From: Acinetobacter lwoffii
GTDB taxonomy: Bacteria > Pseudomonadota > Gammaproteobacteria > Pseudomonadales > Moraxellaceae
Length of the DNA: 64,000 nt
Direction: 5' to 3'
NCBI RefSeq assembly: GCF_024129435.1
Contig: NZ_JAMXXN010000008.1
Span: 62,001 to 126,000 of the forward strand
Positions within the stretch are counted from its first letter, which is position 1. Each line of letters starts with the position of its first letter. Both the position numbers and the translations under genes were made by a program. Of the stretch, positions 8,238 to 16,513 are shown piece by piece. A model generated the notes under the pieces. It made no database searches, was not told the origin of the DNA, and was given only the letters and a program-made list of their open reading frames with translations.

Positions 8238-9089
8238 TCAATGCTCGGCCTGCATGTCAGACACTGCCTGCAATGCAATAATTTTCATATCATTATTCTT
8301 ATAAGCAATGAATCCGCCATTCAGCAAGGTATCCCGATGATTATAAATAAATGGACGACCTTCTAAATCGACCAGACCACCACCAATCCGTTCGAGCATA
8401 CATTGACCAGCGCTGGTATCCCATTCCGAGGTCGGATGAAACCGTGGATAGATATCCACCTGATCTTCTAGCATCATGCAAAATTTATAGGCACTGCCCG
8501 CTTTAAATTCAGTGTATTGCGTGAGCTTGGCCAAACTTTGCAAATACTCCAGATATTTTGGTTTCTGCTGGCTACTTTGGCTCAGTCCCACAGCAATCAT
8601 TTTAGATGTCGAAGACATTGCATAAGCAAACCATGTTCTAGTTTGAATATCATATTTATAAGGCAAGCCCTGCTCAGGACAGAAATAAATCAGTTGCTGC
8701 TCTGGAACCGCCAATATGGCAAAAGTGGTCAAACTGCCTCTGACCAGACTCAAATTAATGGTAAATTCGGGGCGCTGGTGCAAAAACTCTTTAGTGCCAT
8801 CTAACGGATCCAGTAACCAGAATTCTGACCATGAGCGGCGTTCATGTTCCTGTCCTTCTTCAGACAGTAAAGGCAAGCTGGAAATCTCTGCCAAAGCTTG
8901 GGTCAGATAAGTATTAACCCGAAAATCTGCCTGAGTCACCGGAGAATTATCATTTTTTTTGATGACATCAAAAGCTGCACCAGAACAATAACGCTGATAT
9001 TCTTCTCGCAAAATTTCACAGGCTTGTGTCAAAATGGGCACAAACTGCAAAATCATTGGATCTTGTGGTGCTGCTGTTGCTTTAAACAT
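8238..9089 (-). CDS. cysQ: 3'(2'),5'-bisphosphate nucleotidase CysQ
   Basis: A 283-residue member of the inositol-monophosphatase-like, Li+-sensitive phosphatases. It hydrolyses pAp/PAPS-derived 3'-phosphate in sulfate assimilation. Metal-binding motifs are SEEGQ (77-78 Glu pair), DPLDGTKEF at 94-102, and the late WDTSAGQCMLERIGG. I use ATG 9089 because the longer frame would overlap the start region of the divergent yrfG gene and adds a non-homologous N-terminus; AGG lies about 9 bases upstream. The two divergent start codons are only 13 bases apart. In Pseudomonas, cysQ, nudE and yrfG cluster together; nudE is missing here. Confidence 0.88.
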   Translation of the reverse strand: MFKATAAPQDPMILQFVPILTQACEILREEYQRYCSGAAFDVIKKNDNSPVTQADFRVNTYLTQALAEISSLPLLSEEGQEHERRSWSEFWLLDPLDGTKEFLHQRPEFTINLSLVRGSLTTFAILAVPEQQLIYFCPEQGLPYKYDIQTRTWFAYAMSSTSKMIAVGLSQSSQQKPKYLEYLQSLAKLTQYTEFKAGSAYKFCMMLEDQVDIYPRFHPTSEWDTSAGQCMLERIGGGLVDLEGRPFIYNHRDTLLNGGFIAYKNNDMKIIALQAVSDMQAEH

Positions 9090-9102
9090 AGAAAACCTAA
9101 AT

Positions 9103-9789
9103 ATGTCAAAATGCTCTGAAAAACCTACCATAATTTTCGATATGGATGGCACTTTACTTGATCTTGCCTACGATGATTTCATCTGGAACGAGTTATTGCC
9201 TGTGCGTTATGCTGCCACACATGGCTGTAGCCTGGAACACAGCCAGGCGACACTCTATGCATTCTATCAGGAACATAATCATACCTTAAACTGGTACTCT
9301 TCACGCTTCTGGACGGCTAAAGTCGAAGTCGATGTTCTGGCGATGCAAATTGAACATAAAGATAAAGTGGCCTTACGCCCGCATTGTCTCGAATTGCTCG
9401 ATTATCTTAAAAATAATGGCTATCCCATCTGGCTGGCCACCAATGCTGACTGTGCGGGTCTAGCATTTAAACTGGATCATTTGAATTTAAGAGATTATTT
9501 CGATGTGATTGTCAGTTCAGAAACGATCGGACATGCCAAAGAATTTATCGAGTTCTGGCAAGGCCTGAATGAACTGCATCCATTTGATCCTGCACATGCT
9601 TATTTTATTGATGATACTGAAAAAGTCCTGAATGGGGCTCAAGCCTATGGCATTCAGAACCTGTTCAGCATCCAGCAGCCCTCTTCAGCCAAAGTAGCAC
9701 GTCAGACTTGTAATTACCCGATGCTGCACCAATTAACAGATTTAATCACTCATTTAAATCAGGCTGAGGTAGAAAAAAAATATGCGTAA
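9103..9789 (+). CDS. yrfG: HAD-family GMP/IMP nucleotidase YrfG
   Basis: A 228-residue HAD hydrolase. Motif I is IIFDMDGTLLDLAYDDFIWN with nucleophile Asp13 and acid/base Asp15. ATNADC fits motif II, and YFIDDTEKVL is motif IV. The TLNWY...W segment and overall pattern match E. coli YrfG, a purine mononucleotide 5'-phosphatase. ATG 9103 gives the family length; an upstream in-frame ATG would run into cysQ. The 3' end overlaps hslR by 8 bases, the same order as in E. coli (yrfG-hslR), so the pair is translationally coupled. Confidence 0.85.
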   Translation: MSKCSEKPTIIFDMDGTLLDLAYDDFIWNELLPVRYAATHGCSLEHSQATLYAFYQEHNHTLNWYSSRFWTAKVEVDVLAMQIEHKDKVALRPHCLELLDYLKNNGYPIWLATNADCAGLAFKLDHLNLRDYFDVIVSSETIGHAKEFIEFWQGLNELHPFDPAHAYFIDDTEKVLNGAQAYGIQNLFSIQQPSSAKVARQTCNYPMLHQLTDLITHLNQAEVEKKYA

Positions 9790-10222
9790 ATCGTCTTTAC
9801 CCGAAGATGCGGTAGGCATGCGTATAGACAAATGGCTGTGGGCAGCACGGTTTTTTAAAACCCGCTCGATTGCCAAACATGCGATTGAAGGTGGCAAAGT
9901 CCATCACAATGGTGAACGTGTCAAGGTATCGCGCGAAGTCCGTGTTGGTATGGAACTGACGATTCAGCAAGGCATCGACAAAAAAACCGTGCTGGTTAAG
10001 GAACTTTCTGATGTTCGTGGACCTGCACCCGTGGCACAAAAACTGTATGAAGAAACCGAAGTCAGTATTGCACGCCGGGAATTGATTACATCACAAAGAA
10101 AGTTGCATAATCTAGCTCGTCCCGACCATCGTCCAAGCAAGAAGGATCGTCGTGATATCAGTAGATTTAAAAATGAAAATAGTCAGAATTTCGATCAGTC
10201 ATGGTCCTATAATGACGATTAA
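9782..10222 (+). CDS. hslR: Ribosome-associated heat shock protein Hsp15 (S4 domain)
   Basis: A 146-residue protein with an S4 RNA-binding domain at residues 13-75 (MRIDKWLWAARFFKTRSIAK...IEGGKVHHNGERV). The basic C-terminal tail ends in a hydrophilic stretch rich in R, K, D and N. Hsp15 rescues stalled 50S subunits carrying peptidyl-tRNA after heat stress. It overlaps yrfG by 8 bases and has GAGG upstream of its ATG. An imperfect hairpin with TTTTAT follows (10229-10264), so the yrfG-hslR unit probably ends before recA. Confidence 0.9.
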   Translation: MRKSSLPEDAVGMRIDKWLWAARFFKTRSIAKHAIEGGKVHHNGERVKVSREVRVGMELTIQQGIDKKTVLVKELSDVRGPAPVAQKLYEETEVSIARRELITSQRKLHNLARPDHRPSKKDRRDISRFKNENSQNFDQSWSYNDD

Positions 10223-10228
10223 ATTTAA

Positions 10229-10264
10229 GCGTCAGAATATGTCGTACATGCGCTGACTTTTATA
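10229..10264 (+). terminator. Probable terminator after hslR
   Basis: GTCAG ... CTGAC encloses an inner ATGT-CGT-ACAT hairpin and is followed by TTTTAT. The internal loop makes it weaker than the other terminators here. Confidence 0.5.
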
Positions 10265-10283
10265 GAACACTAAGGAAAATTCT

Positions 10284-10348
10284 GTCACTATACACCTGTG
10301 GAACAAAGCTCTAATTTAAGACATCCACTTGAGTACTAACTTAGTGAC
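10284..10348 (+). promoter_or_regulatory. recA leader with a 7-bp inverted repeat
   Basis: GTCACTA (10284-10290) and TAGTGAC (10342-10348) can pair across about 50 bases directly upstream of recA, ending 19 bases before the ATG. A shorter alternative CACT/AGTG pairing (10326-10346) uses the same 3' arm. No LexA-type CTGT-N8-ACAG box is visible, as expected for Acinetobacter, which lacks LexA. A structured recA 5'UTR with a regulatory role has been reported for A. baumannii; equating it with this repeat is my inference. Confidence 0.4.
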
Positions 10349-10367
10349 ATCGTATTGAGGTTGTAAG

Positions 10368-11411
10368 ATGGATGAGAATAAAAACAAGGCGCTCAACGCT
10401 GCCTTAAGCCAGATTGAAAAACAGTTTGGTAAAAATACAGTTATGCGTCTTGGTGACAATACCGTTCAGGCAGTTGAAGCTGTGTCTACAGGCTCTTTAA
10501 CGCTGGATATTGCACTCGGTATTGGTGGTTTACCTAAAGGTCGTATCGTCGAGATCTATGGTCCTGAATCTTCAGGTAAAACCACAATGACATTGCAAGC
10601 AATTGCAGAGTGTCAAAAAGCAGGCGGTACATGTGCATTCATCGATGCCGAACACGCGCTTGACCCTCAATATGCACGCAAGCTGGGTGTAGATATCGAC
10701 AATCTACTGGTATCGCAACCGGATCACGGTGAACAGGCACTTGAAATTGCAGACATGCTGGTACGTTCTGGCGCGATCGACATGATCGTTGTCGATTCTG
10801 TTGCTGCATTGACACCACGTGCCGAAATTGAAGGCGAAATGGGTGACTCGCATATGGGTCTGCAAGCCCGTTTGATGAGCCAGGCACTGCGTAAAATTAC
10901 TGGTAATGCCAAACGCTCAAACTGTATGGTGATCTTCATTAACCAGATTCGTATGAAGATTGGTGTCATGTTTGGTAGCCCGGAAACCACGACTGGTGGT
11001 AATGCACTGAAATTCTATGCATCTGTACGTCTGGATATTCGTCGTATTGGACAAGTGAAGGAAGGTGACGAGATTGTTGGTTCTGAAACCAAAGTCAAAG
11101 TCGTGAAAAACAAAATGGCACCTCCGTTTAAAGAAGCTTTATTCCAGATTCTTTATGGCAAAGGTGTTAACCATCTAGGTGAATTGATCGACCTTGCTGT
11201 ACAGCAAGAAATCGTGCAGAAAGCTGGTGCGTGGTATTCTTATCAAGGCGACAAAATTGGCCAAGGTAAGAACAACACCATCCGTTATCTGGAAGAGCAT
11301 AAAGAAATGGCTCAGACGATTGAAAAACTGATTCGCGACCAGCTTCTGACTAAAGCAGTGGTTGTTGAAGAAGACGATAGCAAGGAAGAACCTGACTTTT
11401 TAGATGCATGA
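10368..11411 (+). CDS. recA: Recombinase RecA
   Basis: A 347-residue DNA-dependent ATPase for homologous recombination and the DNA damage response. Walker [10 protein letters not shown] is at 65-73. Walker B is [12 protein letters not shown] near 140. Loop L1/L2 segments and the [20 protein letters not shown] block are intact. The acidic C-terminal tail ends [14 protein letters not shown]. Length and motifs are typical, with no intein. GAGG lies before the ATG. recX follows after a short hairpin with a U-tract, a layout that lets recA be made in excess over recX. Confidence 0.98.
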   Translation: MDENKNKALNAALSQIEKQFGKNTVMRLGDNTVQAVEAVSTGSLTLDIALGIGGLPKGRIVEIYGPESSGKTTMTLQAIAECQKAGGTCAFIDAEHALDPQYARKLGVDIDNLLVSQPDHGEQALEIADMLVRSGAIDMIVVDSVAALTPRAEIEGEMGDSHMGLQARLMSQALRKITGNAKRSNCMVIFINQIRMKIGVMFGSPETTTGGNALKFYASVRLDIRRIGQVKEGDEIVGSETKVKVVKNKMAPPFKEALFQILYGKGVNHLGELIDLAVQQEIVQKAGAWYSYQGDKIGQGKNNTIRYLEEHKEMAQTIEKLIRDQLLTKAVVVEEDDSKEEPDFLDA

Positions 11412-11447
11412 TCTTATTAGATGCGTCATCTTTAAACGTCAAGACAC

Positions 11448-11472
11448 AGCGCCCTCCGGGGCGTTTTGTTAT
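11448..11472 (+). terminator. Attenuator-like hairpin between recA and recX
   Basis: CGCCC (11450-11454) pairs with GGGCG (11459-11463) around a TCCG loop, followed by TTTTGTTATT. It lies in the 91-base gap between recA and recX. A leaky terminator at this place is known in E. coli recA-recX. Confidence 0.7.
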
Positions 11473-11502
11473 TATATAGGGAACGTAACATCCGAGAGAA
11501 TC

Positions 11503-12120
11503 ATGTCAGACGTGAAATTCAGCAAACTGCTCGATTATGAAACTTTAAAACAGCAATTTGGTGATGCTGAAGATCAAGCTCAACCTGCAAAAACTGCGAT
11601 CCAAGACGCTCCTGAATTTGATCCCGAAGAGCGTTTATTTTCCTCTACCCCAACTCAGGATGAGAAAAAACCGGGACTGACAGGCTCACGCTTACGTTCT
11701 TATGCCTTTGCCGTACTGACGCGCAAGGAATATTCCAAAGCCGAACTGATAGAGAAACTAGCCCTCTATGCAGAGCATCGTGATGAAGTTATTAACCTGG
11801 TTGAAGAACTGTCCCGTGAGAACTATCAAAGTGATCAGCGCGTGGCGGAAACCATGTTGTCGAGTCAAAAGCGTAAAGGTAAAGGTCCCAATCAAATTAA
11901 AATGAAACTCAAGAGCAAAAAGATTGATGCTGCCCTGATTTCAGAAGAACTCAAGGAAACTGATTGGGTGCAGCAAGCCTATGAACTAAAAGTCAAAAAA
12001 TATGGGACTGAAGTTACTAAAGACCCCAAGCTCAAAGCCAAACAGATCCGTTTTTTAATGTATCGTGGTTTTGAAATGGATGCGATTATCAAGGCGATTA
12101 ACCGTAAAGCAGAAGACTAA
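11503..12120 (+). CDS. recX: Regulatory protein RecX
   Basis: A 205-residue protein directly downstream of recA. Its C-terminal 150 residues carry the RecX triple-helix repeats: SRLRSYAFAVLTRKEYSKAELIEKL, VVEELSRENYQSDQRVAE-type motif, and KAKQIRFLMYRGFEMDAII at the end. RecX blocks RecA filament extension. The N-terminal 60 residues (acidic, with DAPEFDPEERLF) extend beyond the usual core. I prefer ATG 11503 (GAGAGAATC just upstream) to an upstream ATG at 11404, because the earlier frame reads through the attenuator hairpin and its product has no family likeness. Confidence 0.85.
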   Translation: MSDVKFSKLLDYETLKQQFGDAEDQAQPAKTAIQDAPEFDPEERLFSSTPTQDEKKPGLTGSRLRSYAFAVLTRKEYSKAELIEKLALYAEHRDEVINLVEELSRENYQSDQRVAETMLSSQKRKGKGPNQIKMKLKSKKIDAALISEELKETDWVQQAYELKVKKYGTEVTKDPKLKAKQIRFLMYRGFEMDAIIKAINRKAED

Positions 12121-12328
12121 GTCTTATATTCTTTGAAAGCCTTAATACACGTATAAACATATTGGATATTTAATTCAATATTAGCTGCAAAATAAAGCAC
12201 GACATAAAATAATAATGATCTGAATCATTAAAATAATAAGATAGTGCTGTTTGATGACATTGAAAAAGGAATGATATTTGAGAATAGAAAACTGCGAATT
12301 CGCATTGTTATTATAATAATAAGAATAT

Positions 12329-12445
<117 letters not shown>

Positions 12446-12727
12446 CAAAAACAGAGTATAGAGATTTTTAATCAAGTTGCAAGCCTTGTTTCCTAAAATC
12501 ATCCTTCAAGCTATCCGTTTGATTATTTTAAAAACAATATTGATATTTCTGCTGATTTTTAAGGGATCTTCACAATCAATCCATCAACACTCAGATTCAC
12601 ATGATCTTTGTAAAACCTTGTTGCATTTTCTAAAAATGCCGTTTTTAATGTGTGCAATGTATATGAATGATCTACTTTGAAAAGATGAGCAGCGGATCCG
12701 CATCTCACAAAGAATTATGGAAATTTT
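12446..12727 (+). other. Intergenic region between ffs and cpoB
   Basis: About 280 bases. It contains the minus-strand ffs promoter and presumably the cpoB promoter. A frame of about 67 codons (12477-12680) starts inside the ffs promoter and codes for an unstructured hydrophobic peptide, so I do not treat it as a gene. Confidence 0.5.
12455..12482 (-). promoter_or_regulatory. Sigma-70 promoter of ffs
   Basis: On the minus strand, TTGCAA (12477-12482) and TATACT (12455-12460) are separated by 16 bases and sit about 10 bases before the predicted 5' end of the 4.5S RNA. Confidence 0.75.
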
Positions 12728-13525
12728 ATGATGTTTAAAAAGACCGTATTGTGTGCAGTGACAGCACTCTTTACCATGCCTCTATTTGCCAATATTCCGA
12801 TTGAATCGCGCGGCTTGAGCCAAGCTACGAATCAGACCGCAGTGAATACTCCAGCGGCAATTGCGGCTGGTGCAACTCCAGCCGTTCAAACCAATACCAG
12901 CTGGCAAATCATGCAAAAGAACCAGCAGCTCGAGAATGACCTGCGGATTTTGCGCGGTAAAATGGAAGAACAGGAAAATGAGATTGAACGGCTCAAAAAT
13001 GAACTGACCAATCGTTATGCCGATCTTGATCAGCGCCTTGAACTATTGCAACAAAAAATTGAACCTGCTGAGGACAATCCAACGGAGGAAAACCCACAGG
13101 ATACTGCACCCAGCCTAAACACAAATAAGGTCAATACAGCAAGCAGCGGACAGCAACCTGCTGATCTTGAAAAAGCAGCTTATACCGTGGCTTTAGATGC
13201 TTATAAAAATGGCGGTGCAGCCAAAGCCATTGCACCGATGCAAAACTTTATTAAAAACAATCCGAATAGCGTTTATATCAGCAATGCTTATTTCTGGTTA
13301 GCGGAATTCAATCTGGCGATTGACCCACCAAAATTTGATGAAGCGAAACGCAATTATCTGATTGTCGTTGACCGCTATCCAAATTCTGCGAAAGCCTCCA
13401 CTGCCCTGTATCAGCTTTATAACATCAGCAAAGATGTTGAAAAGAATGCTACGCTTGCTTCGCAATACAAAACAAAGCTATTGAAGAATTATCCGAAAGC
13501 TGAGGAAATTAAATTTCTTAAGTAA
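12728..13525 (+). CDS. cpoB: CpoB/YbgF-like periplasmic TPR protein
   Basis: A 265-residue exported protein. Residues 1-21 are a signal peptide (MMFKKTVLCAVTALF...LFA). Residues 55-110 form a coiled coil (MQKNQQLENDLRILRGKMEEQ and following heptads). A low-complexity linker follows, and the last 120 residues hold tetratricopeptide repeats (AYTVALDAYKNGGAAKAIAPM...). This is the domain order of CpoB, which coordinates PBP1B and the Tol-Pal machine at division. The length is right for the family. No tol-pal genes are adjacent here, so the symbol rests on architecture. A start at the second ATG (12731) is also possible. Confidence 0.7.
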   Translation: MMFKKTVLCAVTALFTMPLFANIPIESRGLSQATNQTAVNTPAAIAAGATPAVQTNTSWQIMQKNQQLENDLRILRGKMEEQENEIERLKNELTNRYADLDQRLELLQQKIEPAEDNPTEENPQDTAPSLNTNKVNTASSGQQPADLEKAAYTVALDAYKNGGAAKAIAPMQNFIKNNPNSVYISNAYFWLAEFNLAIDPPKFDEAKRNYLIVVDRYPNSAKASTALYQLYNISKDVEKNATLASQYKTKLLKNYPKAEEIKFLK

Positions 13526-13542
13526 AATAGAAATTCCCAAAA

Positions 13543-13574
13543 TAAAAAAGACACCTTCAGGTGTCTTTTTTATT
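13543..13574. terminator. Bidirectional terminator between cpoB and lpxA
   Basis: AAAAAAGACACC / GGTGTCTTTTTTA with a TTCA loop. It has a U-tract on both strands and lies between convergent genes. It ends the long minus-strand envelope operon. Confidence 0.92.
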
Positions 13575-13585
13575 ATATTAAACTT

Positions 13586-14374
13586 TTAGCGCACAATACC
13601 ACGTTTCGACTGTTCAAGAGAATCGATTAAACGCTGTACCTCAGCCACTTCAGGCAAAATTCCTGTACGGATCTGCTCGATTGCTTCCTGAGTCGTTAAA
13701 CCTGATTTATAAATCAGTTTAAAGGCATCACGTAAACCGCTGATTACGGTCTTTGACCAGCCTTTACGACGCATACCTTCAATGTTCATAGCAAATGCAT
13801 GCGCAGGATTACCTGAAACCATTACATAGGCCGGTACATCTTTCAGAATCAGTGATGCCCCACCAATCATGCTATAAGAATCAATCTTACAGAACTGATG
13901 AATGCCCGAGTTTCCGCCAATGACGACGTAGTCCCCGACATGGACATGTCCAGCCACACCGACGTTATTAGCAAAGATATTGTAATCTCCGACCATACAG
14001 TCATGTGCAATATGCGTATTCACCATGAGCAGGTTATGACTACCGATCTTGGTCAGGCTCTGGTCCTGAACCGTGCCACGATGCAGACTGCAATGCTCAC
14101 GAATCTTGTTGTGATCGCCAATCTCAAGCCAGGTTTCTTCACCGGCATACTTAAGATCCTGACACACCTCACCTACACTGGCGAACTGGAAAATTTCATT
14201 ATATTCACCTATACGCGTATAGCCACCCACCACCACGTGTGAATGAAGTTTGCTACCCGCACCAATAGTGACATTTGGCCCGATAATACAATATGGGCCA
14301 ATTTCTACATCAGCAGCAATGACTGCTGATGGGTCAATAATGGCAGTTGGATGAATAAGGGGATTATTGCTCAT
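13586..14374 (-). CDS. lpxA: Acyl-ACP--UDP-N-acetylglucosamine O-acyltransferase
   Basis: A 262-residue left-handed beta-helix enzyme that starts lipid A synthesis by 3-O-acylating UDP-GlcNAc. Hexapeptide repeats run over the first 180 residues. The catalytic His lies in THIAHDCMVGD, and GGNSGIHQFCKI matches the conserved region after it. ATG 14374 overlaps the fabZ stop by four bases (ATGA); an earlier in-frame start would lie inside fabZ and adds a non-homologous Arg-rich leader. It is the last gene of the operon; lpxB, which follows lpxA in E. coli, is absent here and must lie elsewhere. Confidence 0.95.
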   Translation of the reverse strand: MSNNPLIHPTAIIDPSAVIAADVEIGPYCIIGPNVTIGAGSKLHSHVVVGGYTRIGEYNEIFQFASVGEVCQDLKYAGEETWLEIGDHNKIREHCSLHRGTVQDQSLTKIGSHNLLMVNTHIAHDCMVGDYNIFANNVGVAGHVHVGDYVVIGGNSGIHQFCKIDSYSMIGGASLILKDVPAYVMVSGNPAHAFAMNIEGMRRKGWSKTVISGLRDAFKLIYKSGLTTQEAIEQIRTGILPEVAEVQRLIDSLEQSKRGIVR

Positions 14375-14859
14375 GCCTGCTCGACTTTTTGATGCGAAAC
14401 CATAATTTCCGCGGTTGTTGCGACGACGCCATCTACAGTGGCAATACAATTATATTTGTAAATGCCCCGCTTTTGCATCACTAATTCAGATTTTAAAACC
14501 AATTGGTCACCTGCAACCACCTGTTTTTTAAATCTAACTTTTTCCGCACCGGCAAACAGGAACAAAGAACCTTCACTTGGTACTTCGTTATTCATCACAA
14601 AACCCAGAATTCCAGAGATTTGTGCCAGTGCCTCAACAATCAGTACACCTGGCATAATTGGATAATTCGGAAAATGGCCTTGTAAAAACTCTTCATTAAT
14701 TGAGACGTTTTTATAACCAACAATGCCATTATCGGTAATTTCGACGACGCGATCAACCAATAAAAATGGATAGCGATGGGGCAAATATTCACGAATCTTT
14801 TGAATATTCATTGGCAATTCAGGCTTCGTGAATGTAGGCAAATTCGACTCTGTCATCAT
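14371..14859 (-). CDS. fabZ: 3-hydroxyacyl-[acyl-carrier-protein] dehydratase FabZ
   Basis: A 162-residue hotdog-fold dehydratase of fatty-acid elongation. The catalytic His is in LQGHFPNYPIMPGVL and the catalytic Glu in LIVEALAQISG. The start region MNIQKIREYLPHRYPFLLVDR is the family hallmark; a 15-residue extension precedes it because the annotated ATG is at 14859, and a later start at the MNIQK methionine is possible. It lies between lpxD and lpxA, which compete for the same 3-hydroxyacyl-ACP pool. Confidence 0.96.
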   Translation of the reverse strand: MMTESNLPTFTKPELPMNIQKIREYLPHRYPFLLVDRVVEITDNGIVGYKNVSINEEFLQGHFPNYPIMPGVLIVEALAQISGILGFVMNNEVPSEGSLFLFAGAEKVRFKKQVVAGDQLVLKSELVMQKRGIYKYNCIATVDGVVATTAEIMVSHQKVEQA

Positions 14860-14861
14860 AA

Positions 14862-15932
14862 TTATTTACGCAACTTAAATGTTGATTCAATGGACTCAAT
14901 CTGAGATTGCATATGATCTAGTCGTTTGATCACCTGGGTCAATGGCACATCTGCTAATTGTCTGAGGCGAACCACGGTACGTTTCCATTTCTGGTTTTCA
15001 AACAGACCAATCCCGGATGAATATTTTCCAGCTTCAGAAATATTATTTGTCACCATTGACATTCCGGTCAACGTCACATTATCGGCAATATTCAAGTGTC
15101 CAGAAATCGCAGAGGCTCCACCAATGATACAGTTTTTGCCAATTGAAACACTTCCTGCAACGGCAGTTTTTGCAGCAATCGCGGTATGTGCACCAATTTT
15201 AACGTTATGCGCGATTTGCACAAGATTATCAATGATCACACCCTGTTGCAAAATCGTATCATCCAGTGCACCACGGTCTACGCTACAATTTGACCCAATA
15301 CGCACATCATCCTCAATGCATACAGAACCTAATTGCGCAATACGGTGCCATTTACCCTGATAAGGTGCAAAACCAAACCCTTCGCTACCAATCACGCTAT
15401 TGGCATGAATGCGCACCCGATTACCAATTTTTGCTGCGCCGGTGAGGGTCACATGTGAGTCAATAAAACAGTCCTGACCGATCTCGACATCATCATCGAT
15501 CTGCACATGCGCCTGAACAATCGTATTCGCACCTACGACACAATGCTCACCAATCACCGCGTAATGACCAATATAAGCATCGTCCGCAATCACTGCCGAC
15601 GGGTGAATTTGAGCAGTACTCTCAATGCCACGCTGGCGATGTTTTTTCTCAAAGACATGCGTCAGAATCGCAAAAGCCAGATAGGGATTTGCCACAACAA
15701 TAAAGTTTTGATGTGAAGTTATCTGTTGTTTTAGTTCAGCCGTGACAATTAAAGCACCTGCCTGACTTTGATTGGCCTGCTCTACATATTTATCGGCATT
15801 CACAAATGCCAGATCGTGTGAAGTTGCCTGTTCAAGACTGGCCAAAGCGCTCAAACGTAAATCTGTCTGACCTATGCACTCGCCCTGAACCAGGCGAGCG
15901 AGATCAGCTAACTGAAGCTGTTGATGATTCAT
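14862..15932 (-). CDS. lpxD: UDP-3-O-(3-hydroxyacyl)glucosamine N-acyltransferase
   Basis: A 356-residue trimeric hexapeptide-repeat enzyme of lipid A synthesis. The N-terminal 100 residues form the uridine-binding domain ([14 protein letters not shown]..., [12 protein letters not shown]). The left-handed helix begins near residue 105 ([14 protein letters not shown]). The active-site His lies in [12 protein letters not shown]-terminal helix ([18 protein letters not shown]) ends the protein. It sits 2 bases upstream of fabZ and 3 bases downstream of skp. Confidence 0.96.
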   Translation of the reverse strand: MNHQQLQLADLARLVQGECIGQTDLRLSALASLEQATSHDLAFVNADKYVEQANQSQAGALIVTAELKQQITSHQNFIVVANPYLAFAILTHVFEKKHRQRGIESTAQIHPSAVIADDAYIGHYAVIGEHCVVGANTIVQAHVQIDDDVEIGQDCFIDSHVTLTGAAKIGNRVRIHANSVIGSEGFGFAPYQGKWHRIAQLGSVCIEDDVRIGSNCSVDRGALDDTILQQGVIIDNLVQIAHNVKIGAHTAIAAKTAVAGSVSIGKNCIIGGASAISGHLNIADNVTLTGMSMVTNNISEAGKYSSGIGLFENQKWKRTVVRLRQLADVPLTQVIKRLDHMQSQIESIESTFKLRK

Positions 15933-15935
15933 TGA

Positions 15936-16445
15936 TTATTTAATTGCATTAACCTTTTGAATCATTTTATCAGTTAAATCATATTTAGCATCATAAGCAA
16001 GCGCTGAATTTTTATTTAAAACCACATCCAGGTTGTTTTCTCTACGCAATTGTTCAGCAATTTGCTTTACCCGTGCATCAAATACAATTCGGATCTGCTG
16101 AATCGAGCTTTGGACATTCGTCTGTACAGATTGCTGTAACTGATTCAATTCTTGCAACTTAGCCTGATATTGCGCAGACATTTTCTGTTTTTCAGTCTCA
16201 CTGAGCTTGGTATTGGATTGAGCACGTTGCTGCAAAGTTTCCAGCTCTTTGCTGAGTTGCTCAATCTTAGTGGTTTGTGGCTGAATTTTTTGCTGGAATA
16301 TCGTGTTTTGTTGTTTCAGATAAGTACTACCTTCAACCACACGCTCCAAGTCAATTACCCCCATACTAGCCGCTTGAGTCAAAGGAGCAACACTTGCCAA
16401 AGCCAGGCTCATTGCCATAATCATTTTTTTCATATTATTACTCAT
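15936..16445 (-). CDS. skp: Periplasmic chaperone Skp/OmpH
   Basis: A 169-residue exported chaperone for unfolded outer-membrane proteins. A signal peptide covers residues 1-25 (MKKMIMAMSLALASVAPLTQA). The start of the mature part, SMGVIDLERVV, is typical of OmpH. A long Gln/Lys/Glu-rich coiled coil (residues 45-125) forms the tentacles of the trimer. The second Met of the start region (MKKM, five codons in) is another possible initiator. It lies immediately downstream of bamA, consistent with co-production of folding and assembly factors. Confidence 0.93.
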   Translation of the reverse strand: MSNNMKKMIMAMSLALASVAPLTQAASMGVIDLERVVEGSTYLKQQNTIFQQKIQPQTTKIEQLSKELETLQQRAQSNTKLSETEKQKMSAQYQAKLQELNQLQQSVQTNVQSSIQQIRIVFDARVKQIAEQLRRENNLDVVLNKNSALAYDAKYDLTDKMIQKVNAIK

Positions 16446-16513
16446 TCAAAAAAATTTGCTCACAAAACCTGCAGGCTTTATGAGCAAAATTTAGTTTCTA
16501 GGTCAAAACGATT

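Noticed and set aside
9034..9102. Longer yrfG start
   Set aside because: It would place the start inside cysQ, and the added residues lie before the normal YrfG start.
10284..10367. LexA-type SOS box upstream of recA
   Set aside because: No CTGT-N8-ACAG palindrome is present; Acinetobacter lacks LexA.
11404..11502. Longer RecX start overlapping the recA stop
   Set aside because: The extra 33 residues are translated across the terminator-like hairpin and have no family likeness; a ribosome site precedes the later ATG.
12292..12303. 12-base palindrome TGCGAATTCGCA as ffs terminator
   Set aside because: A perfect palindrome leaves at most a 4-bp stem once a loop is allowed, and the following T run is weak.
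12477..12680. Frame of 67 codons upstream of cpoB
   Set aside because: It begins within the ffs promoter, has no ribosome site and encodes an unremarkable hydrophobic peptide.
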